From CAXYVC01 sp964292295 (lineage in GTDB: Bacteria > Acidobacteriota > Holophagae > Holophagales > Holophagaceae), in assembly GCA_964292295.1 (NCBI GenBank), contig CAXYVC010000007.1, forward strand, positions 1 through 53,502: a stretch of 53,502 nt of DNA, in the 5' to 3' direction. Positions 16,553 to 25,717 of this stretch are shown piece by piece. A program made the position numbers and the translations under genes. The stretch's first letter is position 1, and each line of letters starts with the position of its first letter. Under the pieces are notes generated by a model that worked only from the letters and a program-made list of their open reading frames with translations, did not search any database and was not told the DNA's origin.

Positions 16553-18313
16553 CTAGTCCTCGCGCTTCGCCTGGGCGAAGGCGTCGGCCAGGGTGGCCCT
16601 CTTGAAGGGCTCCATCTTGGCCTTGGCCTCGTCCATCTCGCCCTTCTCCAGGTCCATCTCGTACTGCTTCACGGAGAGGCCGATGCGGTGCTCGGTGGGG
16701 TCGAGCTTGACGATCTTCATCGTCAGCTCCTGGCCCACGTGGAACTCCTTCTGGATCTCCTCGACACGGCGGCGGGCCAGCTCGGAGACGTGCACCAGGC
16801 CCTCGATGCCCTCGCCGAGGTCGACGAAGGCGCCGAAGTCGGTCAGGCGCGCGATCTTGCCCGTCATGGTGTCGCCCACGCGGTGGCTCTCGAAGAAGAT
16901 CTCCCAGACGTTGGGCTCGAGCTGCTTCACGCCCAGGCTCATGCGCTGCGCGACGGGGTCGATGTTCAGGACCTTGGCGGTCACCTCGTCGCCCTTCTTC
17001 ACCAGCTCGCCGGGGTGCTTGATCTTCTTGGTCCAGCTGAAGTCGCTGATGTGGATCAGGCCGTCCACGCCGTCCTCGAGCTCCACGAAGGCGCCGAACT
17101 CGGTGATGTTGCGCACGATGCCGGTCACGATCTGGCCAGGCTGGAACTTGGCGGCGACCTCCATCCAGGGGTTGGGGGTGACCTGCTTCATGCCCAGGCT
17201 GATGCGGCGGCTGTCCACGTCCACGGCCAGGATCACGGCCTCGACCATGTCGCCGAGGTTGACCATGCCCTTGGCGGACTTGACCTTCTTGGTCCAGCTC
17301 ATCTCGGAGACGTGCACCAGGCCCTCGATGCCGGGCTCCAGCTCCACGAAGGCGCCGTAGTCCGTGATGGAGACCACCTTGCCCTTGACGGTGTGCTGGA
17401 CGGGGAAGCGCTCCTCCACGGAGAGCCAGGGATCGGGGAACTTCTGCTTGTAGCCGAGGCTGACGCGCTCGGTGTCCTTGTCGTACTTCAGGATGGCGAC
17501 TTCGACCTTGTCGCCCACCTGGAACATCTCGCTGGGGTGGTTCAGGCGGCCCCAGCTCATGTCGGTGATGTGCAGCAGGCCGTCCACGCCGCCCAGGTCG
17601 ATGAAGGCGCCGTACTCGGTGATGTTCTTAACGATGCCTTCAACCAGCTTGCCTTCCTCGAGGCCCGCGAGGGTCTCTTCCTTCATGGAGGCGCTGATGG
17701 TCTCGAGGTAGAGCTTGCGGGACAGCACGATGTTGCCCCGGCGGCGGTTCACCTTGATGACCTTCATGTCGAAGGACTTGCCGATGAAGGGATCCAGGTT
17801 GCGGACGGGCTTGCTGTCCACCTGGCTTCCGGGCAGGAAGGCGCGGATGCCGATGTCGACCGCCAGGCCGCCCTTGACCTTCTCGAGCACGACGCCGTGG
17901 ACGGTGAGGTTGGCGCGGAAGGCCTTCTCCACCTCGTCCCAGATCTTCATCTTCTCGGCGCGCTCGCGGCTGAGGCGCACGTTGCCGTGCGCGTCCTCGA
18001 GGTGCTCCACGAGCACTTCGACCACGTCCCCCACGGCGACACCCACGGTGCCGTCGGGGTTGTTGAACTCGTCGATGTTGATGGTGCCCGAGCCCTTGTA
18101 GCCGATGTCGACGATGACATCCTTCCCGCGGATCTCCACGACGACGCCGCGGACCACTTCCTCCTGGCGGAGGGCGCGGGTCTCGCCCTGGATGGCGTCC
18201 AGGAACTCCTGGCCTTCGGTGCTGCTCTCGTCGAGCAGGCCCGCGTCCAGGACCTTGATCCGGCCGAGCTGCTTGGCGCTCTGCCCCTTGATGATGTTGA
18301 GAAGCTTGGACAT
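16553..18313 (-). CDS. rpsA: 30S ribosomal protein S1
   Basis: 586 residues with six S1 (OB-fold) repeats. Domains 3-6 carry the repeated pattern G.V..ITDYGAFVELEPGIEGLVHVSEMSW. The first repeat begins near residue 50 (EEVVRGVVVEIRGKDVIVDIGYKGSG). Domains 1-2 tether the protein to the ribosome and 3-6 bind mRNA leaders. The start has GAGGTG 6 nt upstream of ATG 18313. The 110-nt leader contains a small GC hairpin at about 18334-18350 that could be used for autoregulation. It stands alone, between its own promoter and terminator. Confidence 0.97.
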   Translation of the reverse strand: MSKLLNIIKGQSAKQLGRIKVLDAGLLDESSTEGQEFLDAIQGETRALRQEEVVRGVVVEIRGKDVIVDIGYKGSGTINIDEFNNPDGTVGVAVGDVVEVLVEHLEDAHGNVRLSRERAEKMKIWDEVEKAFRANLTVHGVVLEKVKGGLAVDIGIRAFLPGSQVDSKPVRNLDPFIGKSFDMKVIKVNRRRGNIVLSRKLYLETISASMKEETLAGLEEGKLVEGIVKNITEYGAFIDLGGVDGLLHITDMSWGRLNHPSEMFQVGDKVEVAILKYDKDTERVSLGYKQKFPDPWLSVEERFPVQHTVKGKVVSITDYGAFVELEPGIEGLVHVSEMSWTKKVKSAKGMVNLGDMVEAVILAVDVDSRRISLGMKQVTPNPWMEVAAKFQPGQIVTGIVRNITEFGAFVELEDGVDGLIHISDFSWTKKIKHPGELVKKGDEVTAKVLNIDPVAQRMSLGVKQLEPNVWEIFFESHRVGDTMTGKIARLTDFGAFVDLGEGIEGLVHVSELARRRVEEIQKEFHVGQELTMKIVKLDPTEHRIGLSVKQYEMDLEKGEMDEAKAKMEPFKRATLADAFAQAKRED

Positions 18314-18382
18314 TCAGTCCACCTCGTGTGTTGCCCCTCTTTGGGGGCTGGATTCCCGGCACGTGCGTCCGGCAGAACCGCC

Positions 18383-18411
18383 AGCGTACCGTGAAAGGAA
18401 AGGCTCACCAA
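18383..18411 (-). promoter_or_regulatory. rpsA: Candidate rpsA promoter
   Basis: On the minus strand TTGGTG (18411-18406), 17-nt spacer, TACGCT (18388-18383), about 70 nt before the rpsA start. Only moderate matches to consensus. Confidence 0.35.
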
Positions 18412-18424
18412 GGGAAAAAGCCCG

Positions 18425-18448
18425 GAAGCCCCGCGGGGGCGGGGCTTC
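18425..18448 (-). terminator. Intrinsic terminator of pstS-like gene
   Basis: 10-bp GC-rich stem (18425-18434 with 18439-18448) with a 4-nt loop; downstream on the minus strand a T5 run follows at 18419-18415. Lies 25 nt after the stop of the PstS-like gene. Confidence 0.7.
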
Positions 18449-18472
18449 TGGCAGGGCGGGTGCGCGTGGGCC

Positions 18473-19405
18473 TCAGCGTTCGAGGAGGCGCATCTGGCGC
18501 GCGAGCTGGTCCTTGGAGAGCGCCACGAAGCCGCTGGTTTCCACCTGTTTCTGGCCTTCGGGGGAGAGGGTGTAGCGGAGGAATCCCCCGATGGCGGGGT
18601 CGAGGGGCTTGCCCGGGGCCTTGTTCACGTAGATGGCCAGGAAGCGGCGCATGGGATAGGTGCCCTCCTGGATGGTCTCCGTCTTCGCGGCCACGGCGGA
18701 CTTGCCGCCCACGGGCACGATGGGGATGGCCTTCAGGCCCTTGAAGACCTGGCTGATGGAGCCGTAGGTCATGGCGGCCTGGTTGGCGATGACCTCCTCG
18801 ATGCTCGAGAGGATGTCCACGCTGCGGCGGACGTTGTCCTTGCCCTTGCCGCCGGCTTCCACGGCCTCACGGAAGAACGCGCGCGTGCCGGAACCGTCGG
18901 GGTGGCCGATGAGGACGATGGGGCGGTTCGCCCAGTTGGCGCCGCTCACGCCCAGCTCGCCCCAGGTGCGGATGTCCTTCGGCCAGCCCATGAGGCGGGT
19001 CTGGGACCAGACGGCGTCCAGCTGCTCCAGCCGGGCCTCCTTGATGGGGTTGCTCTCGTGGACCAGCATGACCAGCGCGTCCAGGGCCACGGAGACGCGG
19101 GTGGGGGCGTAGCCCCACTTGGCCTTGAAGGCCGCCAGCTCCTCCGGGTTGAGCTCCCGGGACATGGGGGCGATGGGACTCTTGCCCTCCACGAAGGCCT
19201 GGGCCACCTGGGCGCCCAGGGCCGCCTGGAACTCGAAGCGCGTGGACGGGGCCACCGTCTGGTAGCCGTCCCGCCACAGCAGCATCAGGGGCTCCAGCAT
19301 TTCGGCGATGGTGGCCTTGACCGGGGCGGCCTGGGCCCGGAGGGGCGCAGGCCCAAGGGTGGCGGCCGTGAGGGCGAGGGACAGGACGGCGGGAATACAT
19401 CGCAT
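18473..19405 (-). CDS. PstS-like periplasmic substrate-binding protein
   Basis: 310 residues. Signal peptide at 1-25 (CIPAVLSLALTAATLGPAPLRAQA). The body has the two-lobe PBP_like_2 pattern: IAPMSRELNPEELAAF, VSVALDALVMLVHESNP, HPDGSGTRAFFREAV (phosphate-binding SGT loop as in PstS), MTYGSISQV and a C-terminal LSPEGQKQV. Start 19405 has AGGAG upstream. No pstCAB permease genes adjoin it, so it may serve a transporter encoded elsewhere or act as a phosphate-scavenging or signalling protein. Substrate is inferred from the family only. Confidence 0.75.
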   Translation of the reverse strand: MRCIPAVLSLALTAATLGPAPLRAQAAPVKATIAEMLEPLMLLWRDGYQTVAPSTRFEFQAALGAQVAQAFVEGKSPIAPMSRELNPEELAAFKAKWGYAPTRVSVALDALVMLVHESNPIKEARLEQLDAVWSQTRLMGWPKDIRTWGELGVSGANWANRPIVLIGHPDGSGTRAFFREAVEAGGKGKDNVRRSVDILSSIEEVIANQAAMTYGSISQVFKGLKAIPIVPVGGKSAVAAKTETIQEGTYPMRRFLAIYVNKAPGKPLDPAIGGFLRYTLSPEGQKQVETSGFVALSKDQLARQMRLLER

Positions 19406-19572
19406 GGGAACTCCTGGGGATGAAGACCCGCAAGGGGTGAGGCGCGATGGTAGCCCGGTTGCCGCCTTCCTGTCATGAACGACGGGCATGCGGGATGCCC
19501 CATCCGTCGGAAGGGCGTTGGGAAAACGTGATTTTCACGCCTTCCTGCTTCCGGCGCGCTGTTGGCAGCCGG

Positions 19573-20265
19573 CTACTCGCGCTCCAGCTTCGGGAACAGG
19601 AAGCCCGCGAGGGCGGCGCCCAGCAGGGGGGCCACCCAGAAGAGCCAGAGCTGCTGGAGCGCCCAGGATCCTCCGGCGAAGGGGGCCACGCCGGTGCTGC
19701 GGGCGGGGTTCACGCTCGTGTTGGTGACGGGGATGCTGACGAGGTGGATGAGGGTGAGGCAGAGCCCGATGGCGATGGGTGCGAAGCCGGGCGCGGCCTT
19801 TTTCGAGGTGGCCCCCAGGATTACGAAGAGGAAGAAGGCGGTCATCACCACCTCGCACAGAAGGGCCGATCCGAGGCCGAAGCCGCCCGGGCTGTGTGGG
19901 CCGTAGCCGTTGCTGGCAAACCCATTGGGGACGAAGCCCGGCCTTCCGGAGGCGATGCCGTACAGGATCGCGCCGGCCGCCAGGGCGCCGAGCACCTGGG
20001 CGGCCCAGTAGGGGAGCAGCTCCTTCCAGGCGAAGCGTCCTCCCACCGCCAAGCCGAGGGTCACCGCGGGGTTCAGGTGGCAGCCGGAGATGGGGCCGAT
20101 GGCGAAGGCCATGGTGAGCACGGTCAGGCCGAAGGCGACGCTGACCCCGTGCAATCCGATGCCCAGGCCCGGGAAGGCCGCCGCCAGCACGGCGCTGCCG
20201 CAACCTCCCAGCACGAGCCAGAGTGTTCCCAGGAATTCCGCAGACATGCGCGTGTGCAAGGACAT
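19573..20265 (-). CDS. aqpZ: Aquaporin Z-type water channel
   Basis: 230-residue inner-membrane MIP channel with six membrane spans and two half-helices carrying NPA (65-67, HLNPAV; 186-188, SVNPARS). The selectivity filter residues expected for AqpZ are visible: a Phe in VAFGLT, His174, Thr183 and Arg189, which predicts water rather than glycerol transport. An insertion around residues 107-130 (GRPGFVPNGFASNGYG) is also AqpZ-like. GGAGGAGACC precedes the ATG. Confidence 0.93.
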   Translation of the reverse strand: MSLHTRMSAEFLGTLWLVLGGCGSAVLAAAFPGLGIGLHGVSVAFGLTVLTMAFAIGPISGCHLNPAVTLGLAVGGRFAWKELLPYWAAQVLGALAAGAILYGIASGRPGFVPNGFASNGYGPHSPGGFGLGSALLCEVVMTAFFLFVILGATSKKAAPGFAPIAIGLCLTLIHLVSIPVTNTSVNPARSTGVAPFAGGSWALQQLWLFWVAPLLGAALAGFLFPKLERE

Positions 20266-20332
20266 GGTCTCCTCCTTTGCGATGGCATGACGGGTGATGG
20301 AGGAGAGTATAGGCTTCCGCGGCGGGTGCCAC

Positions 20333-21430
20333 TCAAGGCGCGGGCGCGGCGGGTTCTGAGGATTCCCCGGCCCCGCCGGGAGCCTCCGCCTCCGGGGCGA
20401 ACCAGGGGTGGGCCCGGTACTCCTGCATCAGCGCCTCCGCGGCCACGGTGAGGAGGATCATGAGGGGCACGGCGAAGACGAGCCCCGGAAGGCCGAAGGT
20501 GGACCCGAAGACCACCACGGCCAGGAGCACCGCGAGGGGGTGCAGGTGGCTGGCGCGGCCCACCCACACCGGCGTGAAGTAGAGGGCCTCCGCCTTCTGG
20601 ACGAGGGTGAAGGCCGCCGCGATGAGGCACAGGCGCGGGCCCCCCGCCCCTGCGGCGCCCGCCAGGATCAGGGCGGCGGGCAGCGCCGTGACGTAGGGCG
20701 TGTAGGGCACGAGGTTGGAGAAGCCCGCCACGATGCCCAGTAGCCAGGCGTGGGGCACGCCCAGGAGGGCGAAGGCGGCGCCCTGAAGGGGGCTCATGAC
20801 CGTCGCCACGGCCAGCTGGCCCCGGATGTAGCCCCCCAGGCGGGCGTGCAGGGTTCCCGCGAGGCGTCGGACCCGGTCCCGGTGCCTGGCGGGAACGGCG
20901 CGGTCGATCCAGGCCAGGATGCGCGGGCCGTCCACCAGCAGGTAGTAGAGGATGACGGGCACCAGGATCAGGCTGACGAGGCGCAGGAAGAGGCCCAGGA
21001 GGCCGGCTCCGGCCAGGCGGAGTCCGTGCAGGAGGGGGGCGAGATCCAGCCCGTCCAGGCCGCGCTGCAGGCGGACCAGGAGCTCCGGGTGGCTCCGCAG
21101 CCAGGGCTCGAGGCGGTGCCAGAGGCCCTGCTTGAGGGCGGGAAGCCCCTCCACCAGGCGCTGGGCCTGGCCCGCCAGGACGGGCAACAGGGCCCAGGCG
21201 AGCAGGGCCAGGAGGCCCAGGGTGGCCGCGAGCACCAGCAGGGTGGCCCAGGTCCGGTTCATCCGCCGGGAGAGCCGTTCCACGAGGGGTGCCAGCAGGT
21301 AGGCCGCCACCATGGCGCAGAAGAAGGGCGCGAGCGCCTCCCGCAGCAGCCATACCGCCACGGGGATCGCCAGGCCAACCAGGATGAACTTCCGCGGCAG
21401 CGCGGGAACCGTCGCCTCTTCCCTGCCCAT
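20333..21430 (-). CDS. AI-2E/PerM family membrane transporter
   Basis: 365-residue integral membrane protein of the AI-2E (YdiK/PerM/TqsA) family with about seven to eight spans: a pair at the N-terminus (residues 14-50), one at about 62-82, a polar loop, then a cluster from about 150. The family signature YIRGQLAVATVMSPLQGAAFALLG and VPYTPYV, then FVVFGSTFGLPGL-like text, are visible. Members export diverse small solutes (AI-2, Na+/H+ exchange, auxins); the substrate here cannot be deduced. ATG 21430 has AGGAGG 9 nt upstream. The last 25 residues are Glu/Ala/Pro-rich. Confidence 0.82.
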   Translation of the reverse strand: MGREEATVPALPRKFILVGLAIPVAVWLLREALAPFFCAMVAAYLLAPLVERLSRRMNRTWATLLVLAATLGLLALLAWALLPVLAGQAQRLVEGLPALKQGLWHRLEPWLRSHPELLVRLQRGLDGLDLAPLLHGLRLAGAGLLGLFLRLVSLILVPVILYYLLVDGPRILAWIDRAVPARHRDRVRRLAGTLHARLGGYIRGQLAVATVMSPLQGAAFALLGVPHAWLLGIVAGFSNLVPYTPYVTALPAALILAGAAGAGGPRLCLIAAAFTLVQKAEALYFTPVWVGRASHLHPLAVLLAVVVFGSTFGLPGLVFAVPLMILLTVAAEALMQEYRAHPWFAPEAEAPGGAGESSEPAAPAP

Positions 21431-21492
21431 CGAGCAGCCTCCTGAAAGGACGGTAGAACGGAGAGGAGGGGCAGGGAAGCGCGTCCGGGGTG

Positions 21493-22404
21493 TCAGGCCT
21501 CCGGGGGGAGCAGCACCACGCGGTTCCGCCCGGCCTCCTTGGCGGCGTAGAGGGCCTCGTCCACACGCTGCATGAGGCTCTTGCGCGTGTCCGTTCCGCT
21601 GGCCTCCGTCACGCCGAGGCTGATGCTGACCTCCAGCGCCAGGTCCTGGTGCGCCACGGGTTTCCCGCCGATGGCCGTGCGGAAGCGCTCCGCCAGGATC
21701 TGGGCGTTGGCGAGGGGCGTCTGGGGGAGCAGGCAGCAGAACTCCTCGCCGCCGAAGCGGGCGAAGCAGTCCGTGCTCCGCACCATCCCGCCCAGGCGCC
21801 GCCCCAGTTCCACCAGCACCCCGTCCCCGGCCGCATGGCCGTGGGTGTCGTTCACCCGCTTGAAGTGGTCGATGTCCAGGAGGATCACGCTGAAGGGGGT
21901 GTGGTAGCGCTGGCTGCGCTCGAGCTCTTCCCGCAGGCGGGTCTCCAGGTGCCGCCGGTTGAAGACCCCCGTGAGGGCGTCCTGCTGGTTCATCTGGATC
22001 AGCCGCTGCTCGTAGAGGGCCAGTTCCGTCATGTCCAGCACCGAGAGATACACGCCCACGATGGTTCCCTGTTCGTCCCTCAGGGGGCCCATGGTGCAGC
22101 TCTGCTGCATGAAGGGGATGCGCTGGGCCAGGGAGCCCACCGGCCGGAAGGGGAAGAGGTGCTTGTGCAGTTTCTGGGAAAAGTAGGCGAAGGTGCCGAA
22201 GGCGAGCACCGCCCGGACGCTCCGCATGAACTTGGGGGTGTCGAGGCTCGGGAAGTGCGTAAAGACCGGCGTGCCGAGGATGGCCTCCGGGGCCAGCCCG
22301 CTGCGCTCCGCCATCCAGCGGTTCCAGTAGGTCACCTTCAGGTCCCGGTCCAGGACCACCAGGCCCACGTTGATGGACTCGAAAATCTGGGACAGGTCAG
22401 GCAT
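21493..22404 (-). CDS. PAS-GGDEF diguanylate cyclase
   Basis: 303-residue cytoplasmic protein that should make cyclic di-GMP from two GTP. PAS-like sensor at about 5-130 (INVGLVVLDRDLKVTYWNRWM). GGDEF domain at about 142-300 with DALTGVFNRR, LLDIDHFKRVND and the active-site GGEEF at 218-222. An RxxD inhibitory site (209-212) lies five residues before it, so product inhibition is expected. I use ATG 22404; a TTG at 22425 is less likely. It overlaps the CheC gene by 8 nt, so both are translated together. Confidence 0.93.
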   Translation of the reverse strand: MPDLSQIFESINVGLVVLDRDLKVTYWNRWMAERSGLAPEAILGTPVFTHFPSLDTPKFMRSVRAVLAFGTFAYFSQKLHKHLFPFRPVGSLAQRIPFMQQSCTMGPLRDEQGTIVGVYLSVLDMTELALYEQRLIQMNQQDALTGVFNRRHLETRLREELERSQRYHTPFSVILLDIDHFKRVNDTHGHAAGDGVLVELGRRLGGMVRSTDCFARFGGEEFCCLLPQTPLANAQILAERFRTAIGGKPVAHQDLALEVSISLGVTEASGTDTRKSLMQRVDEALYAAKEAGRNRVVLLPPEA

Positions 22405-23035
22405 AGCGTCCGAGGAACTCCGCAAGGGCCTTGCGCAGCCACGCGAAGGAGGCCTGGTTCAGGAGCAGGAAGAGGAAGCCCTCCACGTTGCGGCCGTTGA
22501 AGCGGAACAGGGTCTTGAGCACGATCGCCGAGGAGCCGGGGGGGAAGAGCTCCTGGGGCATCGTGGTGCGGGCCAGGCCATCGAGCTCCACCTGGGGCGG
22601 ATTGTAGGTCACGACGGTGTCCAGCAGTTCCGCCAGCTTGCCGATGCAGGCGCCCGCCAGGATGTTGCCCACCTCCATGAGCGTCTCCCGCTCGAGCACC
22701 TCCGCGGAGATGTCCATGGGTTCGGCCTCGGCGGCGTTTTCCAGGAGCGCGACCAGCTCCTTGGCGGCACCCAGGGGAAGCACCAGGTGGGAGCTGCCCT
22801 TGAAATCCCCGCCGAACTCCTGCTCCACGAGGCTGATGCGCTCCAGATTCCCCAGGCAGTCCAGGAGATAGCCGCCCAGCTCCTCCGAACTGAGGATCCG
22901 CACGTCGGGGACGCTGAGCACCACGAAGATGTCGATCACCTCGGCCAGGTCGGCGGCGGCCTTGCCGAAGGCGATGTTCATGATCTCCTGGAGAAGCTCC
23001 CGCTCTTCCGCGTCCAGGCAGGGCGGGGCGCTCAT
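22397..23035 (-). CDS. cheC: CheC-family CheY-phosphate phosphatase
   Basis: 212 residues with the two CheC active-site helices: ELLQEIMNIAFGKAAADLAE near residue 14 and TLMEVGNILAGACIGKLAELL near residue 118, each containing the E..(N)...G/A pattern that removes phosphate from CheY-P. No CheD- or CheX-type features are obvious. ATGA overlap with the CheY-like gene upstream and 8-nt overlap with the GGDEF gene downstream indicate a three-gene phosphorelay output unit. The usual CheA/receptor partners are not in the window. Confidence 0.85.
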   Translation of the reverse strand: MSAPPCLDAEERELLQEIMNIAFGKAAADLAEVIDIFVVLSVPDVRILSSEELGGYLLDCLGNLERISLVEQEFGGDFKGSSHLVLPLGAAKELVALLENAAEAEPMDISAEVLERETLMEVGNILAGACIGKLAELLDTVVTYNPPQVELDGLARTTMPQELFPPGSSAIVLKTLFRFNGRNVEGFLFLLLNQASFAWLRKALAEFLGRYA

Positions 23036-23412
23036 GGGTGTGCCTCCGCGGCGATCTCGGCCTCCGCCAGCAGCTCCCGGAAGCGTTCCTTGGTGGGGGG
23101 CTTCTTGAGGACGGCCAGGGCCCCCAGGCCGAGCACCAGCTCGAGGGAGCGCAGCTGAACGTCCGCCGTGGACACGACCACCACCGCGTCCGGATCCGCC
23201 TCGCGGATCCGGGTGAGGCAGGTAACGCCGTCCATGACGGGCATGGTGAGGTCCAGGAAGGTCACCCGCGGGCGTAGGGCCAGGTACTTCTCCAGGCCCT
23301 CCTGCCCGTTGGAAGCCTCGTGGACCTCGTAGGGGTGGTCCTCCGGCAGGCAGGACTTGAGTATCCTCCGGAAGATGGGTGAGTCGTCGACGATCAGCAG
23401 GATGGGCGCCAT
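23032..23412 (-). CDS. CheY-like single-domain response regulator
   Basis: 126-residue receiver domain without an output domain. Acidic pair Asp9-Asp10 (LLIVDDS), phosphoacceptor Asp54 (TFLDLTMP), Thr/Ser at VVVSTAD and the conserved Lys in AVLKKPP. It likely receives phosphate from a CheA-type kinase encoded elsewhere, with the co-encoded CheC as its phosphatase. Start chosen at ATG 23412, matching the family N-terminus MAPILLIVDD; an open frame extends 12 codons upstream. Confidence 0.92.
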   Translation of the reverse strand: MAPILLIVDDSPIFRRILKSCLPEDHPYEVHEASNGQEGLEKYLALRPRVTFLDLTMPVMDGVTCLTRIREADPDAVVVVSTADVQLRSLELVLGLGALAVLKKPPTKERFRELLAEAEIAAEAHP

Positions 23413-23544
23413 GCGGGGTCTCGGAGTGGGGGCCAAGCTTTGGAGCATCCTATCGTCAAGCCCCGGGTTGCGGCTGAACCTCGGGAGTTTTCTTTCGCAA
23501 ACCGCCCCTCGGCTGCGCCCATCACGCCTTGCGGCGGGGTACCC

Positions 23545-24561
23545 CTACAGGAAGCGCGTCTTCGGAACCAGGCGTGGATCGTAGTCCAAGCCGAGAAAGA
23601 CCTTGCGGTCCACGCAGGCGAGGTTGTTCAGCGCGCTGGACCAGATCGTGACGCCCCGATCGAAGCGCACGCCCGGCAGGAAGTCCAGGATCTCCAGGGG
23701 GAAATCCTTGGGGAGGACGTGGACGGCCTCTCCCAGGTGCGCGGCATAGTCCGTATCCTCGCGAGGGTGGGGCTTCACGAAGACTTCGCAGCCCTGGGCG
23801 TGGGCGGCCAGGATGTCTTTGTAGAAGCCGATCTTGGTGGCCTCGTCCACGAAGCGGTCCTCGGAGAGGGGCTGGGTGATGAGCAGCAGGCCGCCCTTGC
23901 CGGCGGGCAGGGGGCTGTTCCCCAGGAAGAGGCCCGCCAAGCGCTGGCGCTCGGCCTCGGGAAGGTCTGCCACCATGCCCGGCACGTCGAGCCTCACGCC
24001 CTTGTGCCGCACGGCCGCGGGCAGGCGCTCCGGCTGTTGGACGTGGATGGCCCGGACCGCGGGGTCCCTGCCGTCCCCGATGAAGGAGCGGTACAGATAC
24101 CTGCGCTTCAGGACTTTCAGTGCACCCAGGCGGGTGCGGTAGTTCCGTTCCCCGTCCTCCAGCATGCGGATGTGGAGGTGCGGGAAGGTGGCGATGAAGT
24201 AGGCGGAGCTGAGGCCGAGGCAGAAGAAGAGGTTGATGTCGGCCTGCTCCAGGAAAGCGCGGTAGCCGGAGCGGTCGAAGTGGGCTTCCACCACGCGGGT
24301 GGTCAGCCGGTTGCGTCGGAAGGCCTTCGCCCAGGCGGAAGCCCGGCGAAAGGCCGGATCGATGGCGGCGATGACGGGAAGGGTTTCCACGTGATCGAAC
24401 CAGCCTTCCTCCCGCAGCCGCTCCGCATAGGGCTGAAGGCTCGGCGTGAAATCCTGGAGGAGCAGCAGCGTCCGGGCCCCCGCGGCGCGGCAGGGGCGGC
24501 TGTGAAGGATTGCGATGAAGAGATGGTAGAAGGTGCCGCAGACGTAGACCTGGTTGTGCAT
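23545..24561 (-). CDS. Sialyltransferase-like glycosyltransferase (GT52/polysialyltransferase type)
   Basis: 338 residues, no membrane span. The N-terminus VYVCGTFYHLFIAILHS resembles the start of bacterial GT52/GT38-type sialyltransferases; the C-terminal half has LLITQPLSED and VFVKPHPRED, the latter being the basic HP motif that binds the CMP moiety. IWSSALNNLACV near the end corresponds to the SS/T motif. It follows the neuA-type gene by 10 nt, so it probably transfers the CMP-nonulosonate made by the neighbouring enzymes to a surface glycan. Acceptor unknown; assignment from motifs and context. Confidence 0.68.
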   Translation of the reverse strand: MHNQVYVCGTFYHLFIAILHSRPCRAAGARTLLLLQDFTPSLQPYAERLREEGWFDHVETLPVIAAIDPAFRRASAWAKAFRRNRLTTRVVEAHFDRSGYRAFLEQADINLFFCLGLSSAYFIATFPHLHIRMLEDGERNYRTRLGALKVLKRRYLYRSFIGDGRDPAVRAIHVQQPERLPAAVRHKGVRLDVPGMVADLPEAERQRLAGLFLGNSPLPAGKGGLLLITQPLSEDRFVDEATKIGFYKDILAAHAQGCEVFVKPHPREDTDYAAHLGEAVHVLPKDFPLEILDFLPGVRFDRGVTIWSSALNNLACVDRKVFLGLDYDPRLVPKTRFL

Positions 24562-24571
24562 GGCACGGCCT

Positions 24572-25717
24572 TCAGCGGAGGGCCAGGAGGTGGTCGCACA
24601 ACTCCCGAACGGCTCCGTGCCCGCCCCGCGCCTCGAGTACGCGGCTGCAGGTCAGGCGCACCTGGGGAACGGCATCCGCGGGACAGGCGGAGAGGCCCAC
24701 CCAGCGCAGCGCCTCCAGGTCGTTCAGGTCACCGCCCACGAAGGCGGCGGCCTCCTGGGGGATGCTCCGCTTGGCGCAGTACTGCGCGACGAAGGAGCGC
24801 TTGTCGGAGACGCCGCAGTGGCACTCCTGGATCCCCAGCTTGCGGCAGCGGGCGCGCACGATGTCCGAGTCCTCCGAGGTGACGATGGCGACCTCGATCC
24901 CGGCCTGACGCAGCAATTCCAGTCCCTTGGCGTCGCGGGTGGAGAAGCGTTTCAGGCTTTCGCCCTCCCGTGCGTAGTACATGCCCCCGTCCGTGAGGGT
25001 TCCGTCCACGTCGCAGAAGAGCACGCGGATGGCGGGACCTCTGGCGGGAGGGCGCCGGGAGGAGAGCAGGCGCTCCACCACCGTCCAGTCCGCGGGTTCG
25101 TCGATCTCCACGGCGGATTCATCCGGGAGGACGTGCACGGCGATCCGCCCCCCGAGCCTGCAACGCTCGGCGAGGAGCGTTTCCCTGCGGGTGATGTAGA
25201 AGGCCCCGTTCTCCATGACGGAGCCTTGGAAGTCCTGACGGCGCGGCCGGGAGCAGGGGATGTAGTTCAGGGGCCTCCCGTCCGGGGTCCAGAAGAAGCG
25301 CTTGGTGAGGACGCCCGTGAGCAGAGAATCGTAGTTCCCTTCGGTGAAGAGGCGGAAGGCTGCCTCCAGGTCCTCCGGGCGGGTCAGGGCGGAGGTGGCC
25401 TGGAGGGTGACGAGCACGTCGCAGGGCACCTGCTCCACGAAGTGCAGCATCACGGATTCTGTGGAGGCCGTGTCCGTCGCCAGCTCGGCTGGGCGCATGA
25501 GCACCTGCACGGGCAGGCCGAGGGCGCGGACGGTTCGCGCGATCTCCTCCGAGTCCGTGGAGATCCAGACCTCCTGGATGCAGGAGGCACCGCAGGCCGC
25601 CTCCAGCGTCCAGGCGCACAGCGGCTTGCCAGCGATGGGCCGGATGTTCTTGCCCGGGATACTCTTCGAACCTCCCCGCAGGGGAACCAGGGCGACGACG
25701 CGGGCGGGGACGTTCAC
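24572..25717 (-). CDS. neuA: Bifunctional CMP-nonulosonate synthetase-HAD phosphatase (NeuA fusion)
   Basis: 381 residues in two parts. Residues 5-225: NeuA/KdsB-type cytidylyltransferase, with VALVPLRGGSKSIPGKN (CTP-binding loop), STDSEEIA, LQATSALTRPEDL and NGAFYI. Residues 232-381: KdsC-like HAD phosphatase with CDVDGTLTDG (nucleophile Asp236), TSEDSD, and VGGDLNDLEA. The fusion can remove a 9-phosphate and then activate the sugar with CMP. GTG start 25717 overlaps the neuB stop (GTGA) and has GAGGTG upstream. Could equally serve legionaminic, KDN or sialic acid. Confidence 0.88.
   Translation of the reverse strand: MNVPARVVALVPLRGGSKSIPGKNIRPIAGKPLCAWTLEAACGASCIQEVWISTDSEEIARTVRALGLPVQVLMRPAELATDTASTESVMLHFVEQVPCDVLVTLQATSALTRPEDLEAAFRLFTEGNYDSLLTGVLTKRFFWTPDGRPLNYIPCSRPRRQDFQGSVMENGAFYITRRETLLAERCRLGGRIAVHVLPDESAVEIDEPADWTVVERLLSSRRPPARGPAIRVLFCDVDGTLTDGGMYYAREGESLKRFSTRDAKGLELLRQAGIEVAIVTSEDSDIVRARCRKLGIQECHCGVSDKRSFVAQYCAKRSIPQEAAAFVGGDLNDLEALRWVGLSACPADAVPQVRLTCSRVLEARGGHGAVRELCDHLLALR

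Noticed and set aside
16484..18394. 636-codon plus-strand frame opposite rpsA
   Set aside because: Antisense of the S1 repeats; hydrophobic repeats mirror the S1 domains rather than code for a protein.
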